A DNA stretch of 64,000 nucleotides from Streptomyces sp. PR69 (lineage in GTDB: Bacteria; Actinomycetota; Actinomycetes; Streptomycetales; Streptomycetaceae), in NCBI RefSeq assembly GCF_026420845.1, contig NZ_JAOWCB010000030.1:1-64000 (forward strand). The letters run 5' to 3'. Below, piece by piece: positions 33,368 through 41,569 of this stretch. Every line of letters begins with the position of its first letter. The first letter of the stretch is position 1. The notes under the pieces were generated by a model. The model was given only the letters and a program-made list of their open reading frames with translations, had not been told where the DNA came from and did no database searches. A program made the translations under genes and the position numbers.

Positions 33368-34951
33368 CTAGGGCCTTCCCCGGTCGCCCGGCCCGCCCCG
33401 CTCGCCCCGGTCGCCCGGCCCGCCCCGGCCTTCCCGCTCGTCCCGGTCGTCCCGCGCGCGCTCTTCCCTCCCAGCCAGACGGGCCAGATCCAGCGACGCC
33501 GCCGCGAGGGCCGCGACGCTCTCCGCGTACGCAGCGTCGGACCGTTCGAACGGCGGGCGGCTGGCGGTACGGAGGAAGGTGAGGACCCCCAGGGTGCGGC
33601 CGCGGCTGCGCAGCGGGGTGCACAGGGCGTGGGCGGTGTCGGCCGGCCACTGGCGCTCCTCGGCCCACTCGCCCGCCGCCCGGCCGCCGCCGGCGTGCGC
33701 CGCGGGGCCCCCGCCGGCCCCCGCCCGCGCGCCCGCCCTCGTAACCGACCGCGCGCCCGCGCTCGCGCGGACCGAGCCGACGCGGTCCGCCGACTGAAGG
33801 GCCGGATGGCCGGGCGGATAGCGGACGGGGATGCCCGCGCCCTCAGGGCCCGCGCCCGCGACGGGCAGACACGGCCCCGGCGTCCCGGACGGCGTGGCGG
33901 CCGCGCGGACCAGCCGGTCGCCGCCGGGCTCCAGCAGGTCGATCAGGGCGTGGTCGGCGAAGCCCGCGAGCGCGAAGTCGACATACGCCGTCGCCGCCTC
34001 CATCGGGTCCTCGCACTCGACGGCGGCGCGCCCGGCCCGGTGCAGCTGGCTCGACCTGAAGCGCAGCCGGTCGGCCTCCTGCTCGGCGAGCTTCTGCTCC
34101 GTCACATCGTGGAACAGCCAGCCCACTCCGAGCGGCACCGGCTCCTCCGCGAGCGGTGAGGCCAGCCGCAGGAACCCGCTCCGCCAGCACCTTCGCTGCG
34201 GCTCCTCCCCCTCTGCCCCGCCCCCGGCCTCCGCCGCCCGCAGGGTCACCCACAGCTCGACCAGCCCGCGCGGCGCGCCCTCGGCCAGTACGTGGTGCAG
34301 CGCGCCCTCCAGCTCCTCCACGCCCTGGACGACCAGCTCCCCCAGCGGCCGCCCCAGCGGCGAGACCCGCCCCGCGCCGAGCGCCCGCGCCGCATGGGCG
34401 TTGACGACGGTCGGGCGGAGATCCACATCGACCAGGACGACACCCCAGGAGGCATCGTCGAACAGGGCCTCGCTCAGCGCGATCGAGCGCTCCAGATCGA
34501 TCTGCGCATGGACTTCACTGAAGGCCGTGTAGACGCCGGCGGGCTCGCCGTCCGCGCCCAGGACCCGCGCCGACTGCGTCCGCACGAGCACCCGGCCGCC
34601 GTCCTTGCGCAGCAGCGCGAACTCATGCACCTGCCGCCCCGGCGCGTCCATGGCCGCCAGCAGCCGCCCCTCAACCTCTCCGGCGTCCGCGCGGCGCACC
34701 GCCCATCCGGCGAACCCGCGCCGCCCGACCGCCTCCTCGGCCGACCAGCCCAGAATCCGCTCGGCCTCGCGGTTCCAATGGGTGATCACCCCGTCCGCGT
34801 CGAAGGCGCAGAGCGCGGCGTCCATCCCGTCCAGCAGCGCGGCCAGCAGCTCCGCCCCCGGCCCGCCCCGCTCCCGCTCTCGCTCGCGCTCGGGCCCGGG
34901 CTCATCCGGCCCGAGCGCCGCGCCCGCCGTCTCACTCCTGGAAGCACTCAT
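33368..34951 (-). CDS. PAS/GAF-domain sensory protein
   Basis: 527 residues. Two PAS domains: MDAALCAFDADGVITHWNRE (from about 43) and SWGVVLVDVDLRPTVVNAHA (about 170), the second with a PAC segment; a C-terminal GAF-like domain from about 315 (LHRAGRAAVECEDP...HALCTPLRSRGRTLGVLTFL). There is no histidine kinase, GGDEF or PP2C output domain, so it is a sensor that must act through a partner. Arg/Glu repeats at the N terminus, and Gly/Arg/Asp repeats at the C terminus (about 33375-33460), are low-complexity. Confidence 0.8.
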   Translation of the reverse strand: MSASRSETAGAALGPDEPGPERERERERGGPGAELLAALLDGMDAALCAFDADGVITHWNREAERILGWSAEEAVGRRGFAGWAVRRADAGEVEGRLLAAMDAPGRQVHEFALLRKDGGRVLVRTQSARVLGADGEPAGVYTAFSEVHAQIDLERSIALSEALFDDASWGVVLVDVDLRPTVVNAHAARALGAGRVSPLGRPLGELVVQGVEELEGALHHVLAEGAPRGLVELWVTLRAAEAGGGAEGEEPQRRCWRSGFLRLASPLAEEPVPLGVGWLFHDVTEQKLAEQEADRLRFRSSQLHRAGRAAVECEDPMEAATAYVDFALAGFADHALIDLLEPGGDRLVRAAATPSGTPGPCLPVAGAGPEGAGIPVRYPPGHPALQSADRVGSVRASAGARSVTRAGARAGAGGGPAAHAGGGRAAGEWAEERQWPADTAHALCTPLRSRGRTLGVLTFLRTASRPPFERSDAAYAESVAALAAASLDLARLAGREERARDDRDEREGRGGPGDRGERGGPGDRGRP

Positions 34952-35145
34952 CCTGGACCCCCTGCAGGACGCGTCCCACGCATGCTCATGCCCGTCAGCT
35001 TCAGCTCATGCACGTGAGTTCATTCAACTGGAACGTGACGCAGCACACACTCTGTTCCCGAAAATCGTTGCCGCTTGGAAACTGGGCTGTGCGGGCGCGG
35101 CCCGCTTCCTGACGTCCTCCTGCGTGCGGCACACGGGAAGCCCCG

Positions 35146-35859
35146 TCAGGGCGACAGGCGCTCCAGCCGCCAGCCCCCAACCGCCGTCTCGTCGCGTACG
35201 TACCGCAGCCGGTCGTGCAGCCGGTTCTCGCTGCCCTGCCAGAACTCGACCGTGTCCGGGGCGACGCGGAAGCCGCCCCAGTGCGGGGGCACCGGGACCT
35301 GTTCGCCTTCGGGGTAGCGGGCGGCGAGCTGCTCGTAGCGGGTGATCAGCTCCTCGCGGGAGGCGATGACCGCGGACTGCTCGCTGGCCCACGCGCCGAG
35401 CTGCGAGCCGTGCGGCCGGGTGCGGAAGTACGCGGCGGTCTCGGCGCGGCCGACGCGTGACGCCTCCCCCGTGACGATCACCTGGCGGGCCAGCGGATGC
35501 CAGGGGAAGAGCAGACAGACGGAGGCGTTGGCGTCGATGTCGCGGCCCTTGCGGGAGCCGTAGTTGGTGAAGAAGCTGAAACCCCGGTCGTCGAAGTGCT
35601 TGAGCAGCACGATGCGCGAGGAGGGCCGGCCGTCGGCGGAGACGGTGGAGACGACCATGGCGTTCGGCTCGTGCAGCGCGGCGGCCGCGGCCTCGGCGAA
35701 CCAGTGCGCGAACTGCTCCATCGGCGTGGCGGCGAGGTCGCTCTCGTACAGCGGCGTGGAGCGGTACTGCTCCCGCATGACAGACGGGTCGGGGACGACG
35801 GTCCCGGCGATGACGGGCGACGCGGTGTGCCGGGCAGGGGCGGGCTGGTGATCGGTCAC
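35146..35859 (-). CDS. pdxH: Pyridoxamine 5'-phosphate oxidase
   Basis: 237-residue FMN enzyme that oxidises pyridoxamine/pyridoxine phosphate to pyridoxal phosphate. Core stretches PNAMVVSTVSADGRPSSRIVLLK, FFTNYGSRKG and QVIVTGEASRV are intact, and the C-terminal EFWQGSENRLHDRL is the family signature. GTG at 35859 with AGGATGAG upstream; the longer frame is unlikely. Divergent from citrate synthase. Full length for the family. Confidence 0.96.
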   Translation of the reverse strand: MTDHQPAPARHTASPVIAGTVVPDPSVMREQYRSTPLYESDLAATPMEQFAHWFAEAAAAALHEPNAMVVSTVSADGRPSSRIVLLKHFDDRGFSFFTNYGSRKGRDIDANASVCLLFPWHPLARQVIVTGEASRVGRAETAAYFRTRPHGSQLGAWASEQSAVIASREELITRYEQLAARYPEGEQVPVPPHWGGFRVAPDTVEFWQGSENRLHDRLRYVRDETAVGGWRLERLSP

Positions 35860-35892
35860 GGGCTCATCCTGCCGCAGCGCCCGAGCGGGCAC

Positions 35893-36198
35893 TCCCTATG
35901 GCTCCCGAGCGGGTACGCAGTGCCATCGGCCGAGGGGTGACGGGCCCGCGGCCCCCGCGACGCCCCGCGACGACGGGGGAGTCTGCCCGGCACGGAGTGT
36001 CACTAATCCTCTCTCGCTGAAATGGGGCAGTGTGCCGGATGTCACGCTTCCCCGCACCAGCCGGACCAGCCAAAATCTTGGCTCGGGTCACTGTGGCCCC
36101 CTCACAGCTTCCGGACGGCCCGCTGACGACCCGCCGTACCGGACACCGCCGGGGCGACCAACCCGCCTGAAGTCGCAGCCACCCTGAGGAGCCGCCTG
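35893..36198. promoter_or_regulatory. Divergent pdxH/citrate synthase promoter region
   Basis: About 306 bases with no gene. Contains the stretch CACTAATCCTCTCTCGC (36001-36017), the least G+C-rich part, where the citrate synthase promoter may lie. No clear operator. Confidence 0.4.
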
Positions 36199-37305
36199 AT
36201 GTCCGACTTCGTACCTGGACTCGAGGGAGTCGTCGCGTTCGAAACGGAGATCGCAGAACCCGACAAGGAGGGCGGCGCGCTCCGCTACCGAGGCGTCGAC
36301 ATCGAGGACCTGGTCGGCCAGGTGTCCTTCGGCAACGTCTGGGGTCTGCTGGTCGACGGCGCGTTCAACCCCGGTCTGCCGCCCGCCGAGCCCTTCCCCA
36401 TCCCCGTGCACTCCGGCGACATCCGCGTCGACGTGCAGTCCGCGCTGGCCATGCTCGCCCCGGTGTGGGGGCTGAAACCGCTCCTCGACATCGACGAGGC
36501 GCAGGCCCGCGACGATCTGGCGCGCGCCGCCGTGATGGCGCTGTCGTACGTCGCCCAGTCCGCACGCGGCCAGGGGCTGCCGATGGTCCCGCAGCGGGAG
36601 ATCGACAAGGCCCAGTCGGTCGTCGAGCGCTTTATGATCCGCTGGCGCGGCGAGCCGGACCCCAAGCACGTCAAGGCCGTGGACGCGTACTGGACCTCCG
36701 CCGCCGAGCACGGCATGAACGCCTCCACCTTCACCGCCCGCGTCATCGCCTCCACCGGCGCGGATGTGGCGGCCGCGCTCTCCGGGGCCGTCGGCGCGAT
36801 GTCGGGTCCGCTGCACGGCGGCGCGCCCTCCCGCGTCCTCGGCATGATCGAGGAGATCGAGCGCACCGGCGACGCCGCCGCCTATGTCAAGCAGGCCCTG
36901 GACAAGGGCGAGCGGCTGATGGGCTTCGGCCACCGCGTCTACCGCGCCGAGGACCCGCGCGCCCGGGTGCTGCGCCGCACCGCCAAGGAGCTGGGCGCGC
37001 CGCGCTACGAGGTCGCCGAGGCGCTGGAGAAGGCCGCGCTGGAGGAGCTGCACAACCGCCGCCCGGACCGGGTCCTGGCGACGAATGTGGAGTTCTGGGC
37101 GGCGATCACGCTGGACTTCGCCGAGGTCCCGGCGCATATGTTCACGTCGATGTTCACCTGCGCCCGCACGGCGGGCTGGTCGGCGCACATCCTGGAGCAG
37201 AAGCGCACGGGCCGGCTGGTGCGGCCGTCGGCGCGGTATGTGGGGCCGGGCTCGCGCAGCCCGCGCGAGATCGCCGGCTACGACGACATCGTCGGCATCA
37301 GCTGA
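36199..37305 (+). CDS. citA: Citrate synthase (2-methylcitrate synthase-like)
   Basis: 368-residue citrate synthase of the short type. The catalytic histidines and aspartate are in the family motifs AEHGMNASTF, SGPLHGGAPSRVL and MGFGHRVYRAEDPRA. C terminal RLVRPSARYVG is typical. Condenses acetyl- or propionyl-CoA with oxaloacetate. ATG at 36199 with GAGGAG upstream. Short-type enzymes include methylcitrate synthases, so the substrate is not certain. Confidence 0.95.
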   Translation: MSDFVPGLEGVVAFETEIAEPDKEGGALRYRGVDIEDLVGQVSFGNVWGLLVDGAFNPGLPPAEPFPIPVHSGDIRVDVQSALAMLAPVWGLKPLLDIDEAQARDDLARAAVMALSYVAQSARGQGLPMVPQREIDKAQSVVERFMIRWRGEPDPKHVKAVDAYWTSAAEHGMNASTFTARVIASTGADVAAALSGAVGAMSGPLHGGAPSRVLGMIEEIERTGDAAAYVKQALDKGERLMGFGHRVYRAEDPRARVLRRTAKELGAPRYEVAEALEKAALEELHNRRPDRVLATNVEFWAAITLDFAEVPAHMFTSMFTCARTAGWSAHILEQKRTGRLVRPSARYVGPGSRSPREIAGYDDIVGIS

Positions 37306-37315
37306 TTCAGCTCAG

Positions 37316-37921
37316 TCAGCGGCCCAGCTGGGCGTCGACCAGCGCCGCCCACTGGGCCACCACCCGGCCGCGGCGTGCGCTGTCGTCGGTGAGCAGGGTG
37401 GCGAGCCCCAGCCCGCGCGCCATGTCGAGCAGCCCCTGCACGGTCTCGCGCACACCGGGCCGGGACTCGTCCGCGCCCAGCAGCTCCACCGCGATGCGGT
37501 GCGTCTCGCGGCCGACCTTCGCCTCCAGCTCCGTCACGCGCGGGCGGAGCTGGTCCTCGTTCGAGGCGGCTGCCCACAGGTGCAGGGCGGCCCGGAACAG
37601 CGGGCCGGTGTAGAGGTCGACGATCGCGGCGACGATCTCCTTGCGGTCCTCGCCCGCGAGGCAGGCGAGGGCGCTGGAGCGCTGCTCGGCGACGTATTCG
37701 ACGGCCGCCGTGAACAGGTCCTCGCGGGTGGGGAAGTGGTGCTGGGCCGCGCCGCGGGAGACCCCGGCGCGTTCGGCGACGACGAGGACCGTGGAGCCTG
37801 CCCAGCCGTGTTCGGCGAGGCAGGCCACGGCGGCTTCCAGCAGCCGCTGCCGGGTGGCGCGGCTGCGGTCCTGCTTCGGCGCGTTCTCGGCGCCTTTGTG
37901 CGCGGTTGCTACAACACCCAT
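37316..37921 (-). CDS. TetR-family regulator of the Atu-like operon
   Basis: 201-residue repressor. The HTH occupies residues 25-70: LLEAAVACLAEHGWAGSTVLVVAERAGVSRGAAQHHF. The C-terminal ligand domain is helical without recognised motifs. It overlaps the enoyl-CoA hydratase gene by 13 bases and is the last gene of the operon; its position suggests it controls the operon, plausibly through the perfect palindrome at 48211-48228. A ligand would be an acyl-CoA. Confidence 0.88.
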   Translation of the reverse strand: MGVVATAHKGAENAPKQDRSRATRQRLLEAAVACLAEHGWAGSTVLVVAERAGVSRGAAQHHFPTREDLFTAAVEYVAEQRSSALACLAGEDRKEIVAAIVDLYTGPLFRAALHLWAAASNEDQLRPRVTELEAKVGRETHRIAVELLGADESRPGVRETVQGLLDMARGLGLATLLTDDSARRGRVVAQWAALVDAQLGR

Positions 37922-38709
37922 GCGGGGTCCCGTCGTTCCAGCAAGGCCGTCATGCCCTCGCGCGCCTCGGGCGAGGCGAACAGCGAGGCCGAGCGCTGTA
38001 CGAGATCCTCCGCGTCGCGCTCGAAGGTCTCCAGCACCCTAGCCGCGAGCAGCTGCTTCGCCGCGGCCAGGCCCTGCGGGGACGCCCTGCGCAGCCCGTC
38101 GAGGAGCGGGGCGAGCACACGATCGACGCCGGAGCCGGAGACAGAGCCGGAGACAGAGCCTGAACCGGCATCGGCATCGGCGTCACCGCCGGCGTCCTCG
38201 GAGGCGACGGTGAGCAGCCCGGTGCGGACGGCCTCCGCCGCGCCGAACCGCTCCCCGGTCAGGTAGTAGCGTTCGGCGGCCCGCGGGTCCATGCGCGGCA
38301 GCAGCGGCAGCGAGATCACCGCGGGCGCGACCCCCAGCCGCACCTCCGTGAACGCGAAGTCGGAGCCCGCGCTCGCCGCCGCCAGGTCGCAGGCCCCGAC
38401 CAGGCCGATGCCTCCGGCCCGTACCCGCCCGTCGATCCGCGCCACCACCGGTTTGGGCAGGGTGACGAGCTGCCGCAGCAGCGCGACGAACGTGTACGGG
38501 TTGGGCGGGGCCTTCAGATCCGCGCCCGCGCTGAAGACGGTCCCGGTGTGGGTGAGCACCACGGCCCGTACGGTCTCGTCCCGCGCGCAGTCGCCGAGGG
38601 CCTGCGCCAGCTCGTCGACGAGCCGCGCCGACAGGGCGTTGCGGTTCGCGGGCGAGTCAAGCGTCAGGGTGGCGATGCCGCGTTCCCGGCCGCGGAGCAC
38701 CAGCGTCAT
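37909..38709 (-). CDS. Enoyl-CoA hydratase/isomerase family protein
   Basis: 266-residue crotonase: VVLTHTGTVFSAGADLK is the oxyanion/substrate segment, with GGIGLVGACDLAAAS; the glutamates of standard hydratases are less clear. Near residue 175 a low-complexity stretch (DADADAGSGSVSGSVSGSG) is inserted between core helices, encoded by tandem repeats at 38125-38190. ATG overlaps the ligase stop by 4 bases. Hydrates the unsaturated CoA ester made by the dehydrogenase. Confidence 0.85.
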   Translation of the reverse strand: MTLVLRGRERGIATLTLDSPANRNALSARLVDELAQALGDCARDETVRAVVLTHTGTVFSAGADLKAPPNPYTFVALLRQLVTLPKPVVARIDGRVRAGGIGLVGACDLAAASAGSDFAFTEVRLGVAPAVISLPLLPRMDPRAAERYYLTGERFGAAEAVRTGLLTVASEDAGGDADADAGSGSVSGSVSGSGVDRVLAPLLDGLRRASPQGLAAAKQLLAARVLETFERDAEDLVQRSASLFASPEAREGMTALLERRDPAWVL

Positions 38710-40322
38710 ACGGTCTTCCTCTCGCGATCGCTCGCGCGATCCCTCTCGCGCAGCTCCCGTCGCAGGATCTTTCCCGAGGCGGCGCGCGGCACGCCGTCGA
38801 TGAACTCCACCCGGCGGATCTTCTTGTACGGGGCGACGCGTGCGGCGACGTACGCCGTCACCTCGCCGGCGGTGAGGTCCGCGGCGGCCCGCTGCCGTAC
38901 GACGTACGCCTTGGGGATCTCGTTTCCGTCGGCGTCCGGCACGCCGATCACCGCGGCGTCCGCGATGCCCTCGTGGGTGAGCAGCAGGGCCTCCAGTTCG
39001 GCGGGGGCGACTTGGTAGCCCTTGTACTTGATCAGTTCCTTGACGCGGTCGACGACGAAGAGCCAGCCGTCGCCCTCGACGCGCCCGACGTCGCCGGTGT
39101 GCACCCACCCCTCCTCGTCGATCATCGCGGCGGTGGCGTCGGGACGGCCGAGGTAGCCCTTCATCACCTGCGGCCCGCGGATCGCTATCTCGCCCTCCTG
39201 CCCGGCGTCGGCGTCCTTGCCGGAGCCGTCGAGGGCGAGGAGCCGCATCTCGGTGCCGGGGAGCAGCCGCCCCACGGCGCCGGGCGGCGGGTTCTGCGCG
39301 TCCAGCGGCACCACATGGGTGCCGGGGGACAGCTCCGTCATGCCGTACGCCTGCAGGACGGGCGGCAGTCCGAGGCGCTTCGAGCACGCCTGGGCGAGGT
39401 GCGCGTCGAGCGGGGCGGCGGCGCTGACGATGTACTGAAGACAGGACAGGTCGTAGTCGGCGACGGCCGGATGCTTGGCGAGCGCCAGCACGATCGGCGG
39501 GGCGACGTACAGGCCGTTGATGCGGTGCTTCTCGATCGCGGCGAGGAAGGTCTCCAGCTCGAAGCGCGGCAGCACGACGACGGTCGCGCCATGCCGCAGG
39601 GGCGCGTTCATCAAGGCGGTCAGGCCGTAGATGTGGAAGAAGGGAAGCACGGCCAGGATGCGGTCGCCGGGCCCCATCGGGATGGCCGGGGCGAGCTGGG
39701 CGAGGTTGGTGGCGATGGAGCGGTGGGTGAGCATCACCCCCTTGGGGACCCCGGTGGTGCCGGAGGAGTACGGCAGGGCCGCCACGTCCTCGGCGGGGTC
39801 GATGGCGACCTCCGGCTCGGGCGCGGTCGAGGCGAGCATGTCGAGCACGCTGACATATCTGCTATGTCCGTCATGTCCGTCCACGGTGTCGCAGACGTAG
39901 ATCTCCGCGATGCCTCCGGCGAGTTCCGCGGCGCGGCGGGCGTTGTCGAGCAGCGGGGAGACGGTGACGATCCAGCGGGCGGAGGAGTCGCTCAGCTGCT
40001 TGGCGAACTCCTCCGGCGTGGCGAGCGGATGGACGGTGGTGACGGACGCCCCGGCGCGGGCCGCGCCGTAGAAGACAGCCGGGTAGGCAATCGTGTTGGG
40101 GCTGTGCAGCGCCAGCACATCGCCTTTGCGCAGTCCGGCGGCGGCGAGTGCGGCCGCGATGCGGCGGTGGAAGCGGTCGAGCTGGGCGTAGGTGACGGTC
40201 TGGCCGTTCACGCCGTCGACGAGGGCGACGGCGTCGCCGAACTCCGCGGCGCGGCCGAGCACGGCCTGGTGGATCGGCTCGTCGACGGCCGGGACTGCTG
40301 CGTACGGACTGCGGAACACCAT
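38706..40322 (-). CDS. AMP-binding acyl/4-coumarate-type CoA ligase
   Basis: 538 residues. Motifs YSSGTTGVPKGVMLTH (near 192), YGMTELSP, HTGDVGRVE, VKELIKYKGYQVAP and RAASGKILRREL are complete. ATP-dependent thioesterification of an acid such as a branched, terpenoid or aromatic carboxylate. The C-terminal tail RDRASDRERK is repeat-encoded. Upstream ACAD separated by 98 bases; downstream enoyl-CoA hydratase overlaps. Confidence 0.92.
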   Translation of the reverse strand: MVFRSPYAAVPAVDEPIHQAVLGRAAEFGDAVALVDGVNGQTVTYAQLDRFHRRIAAALAAAGLRKGDVLALHSPNTIAYPAVFYGAARAGASVTTVHPLATPEEFAKQLSDSSARWIVTVSPLLDNARRAAELAGGIAEIYVCDTVDGHDGHSRYVSVLDMLASTAPEPEVAIDPAEDVAALPYSSGTTGVPKGVMLTHRSIATNLAQLAPAIPMGPGDRILAVLPFFHIYGLTALMNAPLRHGATVVVLPRFELETFLAAIEKHRINGLYVAPPIVLALAKHPAVADYDLSCLQYIVSAAAPLDAHLAQACSKRLGLPPVLQAYGMTELSPGTHVVPLDAQNPPPGAVGRLLPGTEMRLLALDGSGKDADAGQEGEIAIRGPQVMKGYLGRPDATAAMIDEEGWVHTGDVGRVEGDGWLFVVDRVKELIKYKGYQVAPAELEALLLTHEGIADAAVIGVPDADGNEIPKAYVVRQRAAADLTAGEVTAYVAARVAPYKKIRRVEFIDGVPRAASGKILRRELRERDRASDRERKTV

Positions 40323-40420
40323 GGCGACCCCTTGGTCTGTGAGGGCGGTGCTTGTCGGTGAGGGCAGTGCGGGCGGTGACAGTGCGACGGTGACAGTGCG
40401 GACGGCCAGGATGTCGTGCG

Positions 40421-41569
40421 TCAGTACGACTTGGGGAGACCCAGGGTCTGATGGGACACGTAGTTGAGGATCATCTCCCGGCTGACGGGCGCGATGCGGG
40501 AGACGCGTGCGGCGGTGACGAGGGAGGCGAGGCCGTACTCGCGGGTGAGGCCGTTGCCGCCGAGAGTGTGCACGGCCTGGTCCACGGCCTTCACACAGGC
40601 CTCGCCCGCCGCGTACTTGGCCATATTCGCGGCCTCGCCCGCCGCGATGTCGTCGCCCGCGTCGTAGAGGGCGGCGGCCTTCTGCATCATCAGCCGGGCG
40701 AGTTCCAGCTCGATATGCGCCTGGGCGAGGGGGTGGGCGATGGCCTGGTGCGCGCCGATGGGGGTCTGCCAGACCTGCCGCTCGCGTGCGTACGCGATGG
40801 CCTGGTCCAGCGCGTACCGGCCCATGCCGACGGCGAACGCGGCGGTCATGATGCGCTCCGGGTTGAGCCCGGCGAACAGCTGGAGCAGCCCCGCGTCCTC
40901 CTCGCCCACAAGAGCGTCCGCGGGCAGTCGGACATCGTCGAGGACCAGCTCGAACTGCTTCTCATGGGCGTGCAGTTCCATGTCGATGCGCGAGCGGGTG
41001 AAGCCGGGGGCGTCGCGCGGGACGATGAACAGGCACGGCTTGAGCTTCCCGGTGCGGGCGTCCTCGGTGCGGCCGACGACGAGGGTGGCGTCGGCGATGT
41101 CCACGCCGGATATGAACACCTTGCGCCCGGTGAGAATCCAGCCGCCGTCTGCGCGGCCGTCTGCGTCGCGGCGCGCGGTGGTGGTGATGCGGTGGGAGTT
41201 CGACCCGGCGTCGGGCTCGGTGATGCCGAACGCCATCGTGCGGGAGCCGTCCGCGAGGCCGGGGAGCCAGGCGCGGCGCTGGTCCTCGGTGCCGAAGCGG
41301 GCGATGACGGTGCCGCAGATGGCAGGCGAGACGATCATCATCAGCAGCGGGCAGCCCGCGGCCCCCAGCTCCTCCAGGACGATGGACAGCTCGGCGATGC
41401 CGCCGCCTCCGCCGCCGTGCTCCTCCGGGAGGTTGACGCCGAGGTAGCCGAGTTTGGCGGCCTCCTGCCAGAGGGCTTCGGGGTCGCAGCCGCGGCCGTG
41501 GCGGCGGCCGAGGGCGGCGACGGCGGTGCGGAGTGCGGTGTGCTCTTCCGTTTCCAGGATCAGGTTCAC
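40421..41569 (-). CDS. Acyl-CoA dehydrogenase of the Atu-like operon
   Basis: 382-residue FAD dehydrogenase. FGITEPDAGSNSHRITT, WILTGRKVFISGVD and VHTLGGNGLTREYGLASLV with a C-terminal LPKSY are visible. The His/Glu base is not assigned; the motif GGNGLTREY places the conserved Gly-Gly. GTG start overlaps the biotin carboxylase stop (GTGA). It would introduce the double bond before carboxylation, as isovaleryl- or citronellyl-CoA dehydrogenases do. Confidence 0.9.
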   Translation of the reverse strand: MNLILETEEHTALRTAVAALGRRHGRGCDPEALWQEAAKLGYLGVNLPEEHGGGGGGIAELSIVLEELGAAGCPLLMMIVSPAICGTVIARFGTEDQRRAWLPGLADGSRTMAFGITEPDAGSNSHRITTTARRDADGRADGGWILTGRKVFISGVDIADATLVVGRTEDARTGKLKPCLFIVPRDAPGFTRSRIDMELHAHEKQFELVLDDVRLPADALVGEEDAGLLQLFAGLNPERIMTAAFAVGMGRYALDQAIAYARERQVWQTPIGAHQAIAHPLAQAHIELELARLMMQKAAALYDAGDDIAAGEAANMAKYAAGEACVKAVDQAVHTLGGNGLTREYGLASLVTAARVSRIAPVSREMILNYVSHQTLGLPKSY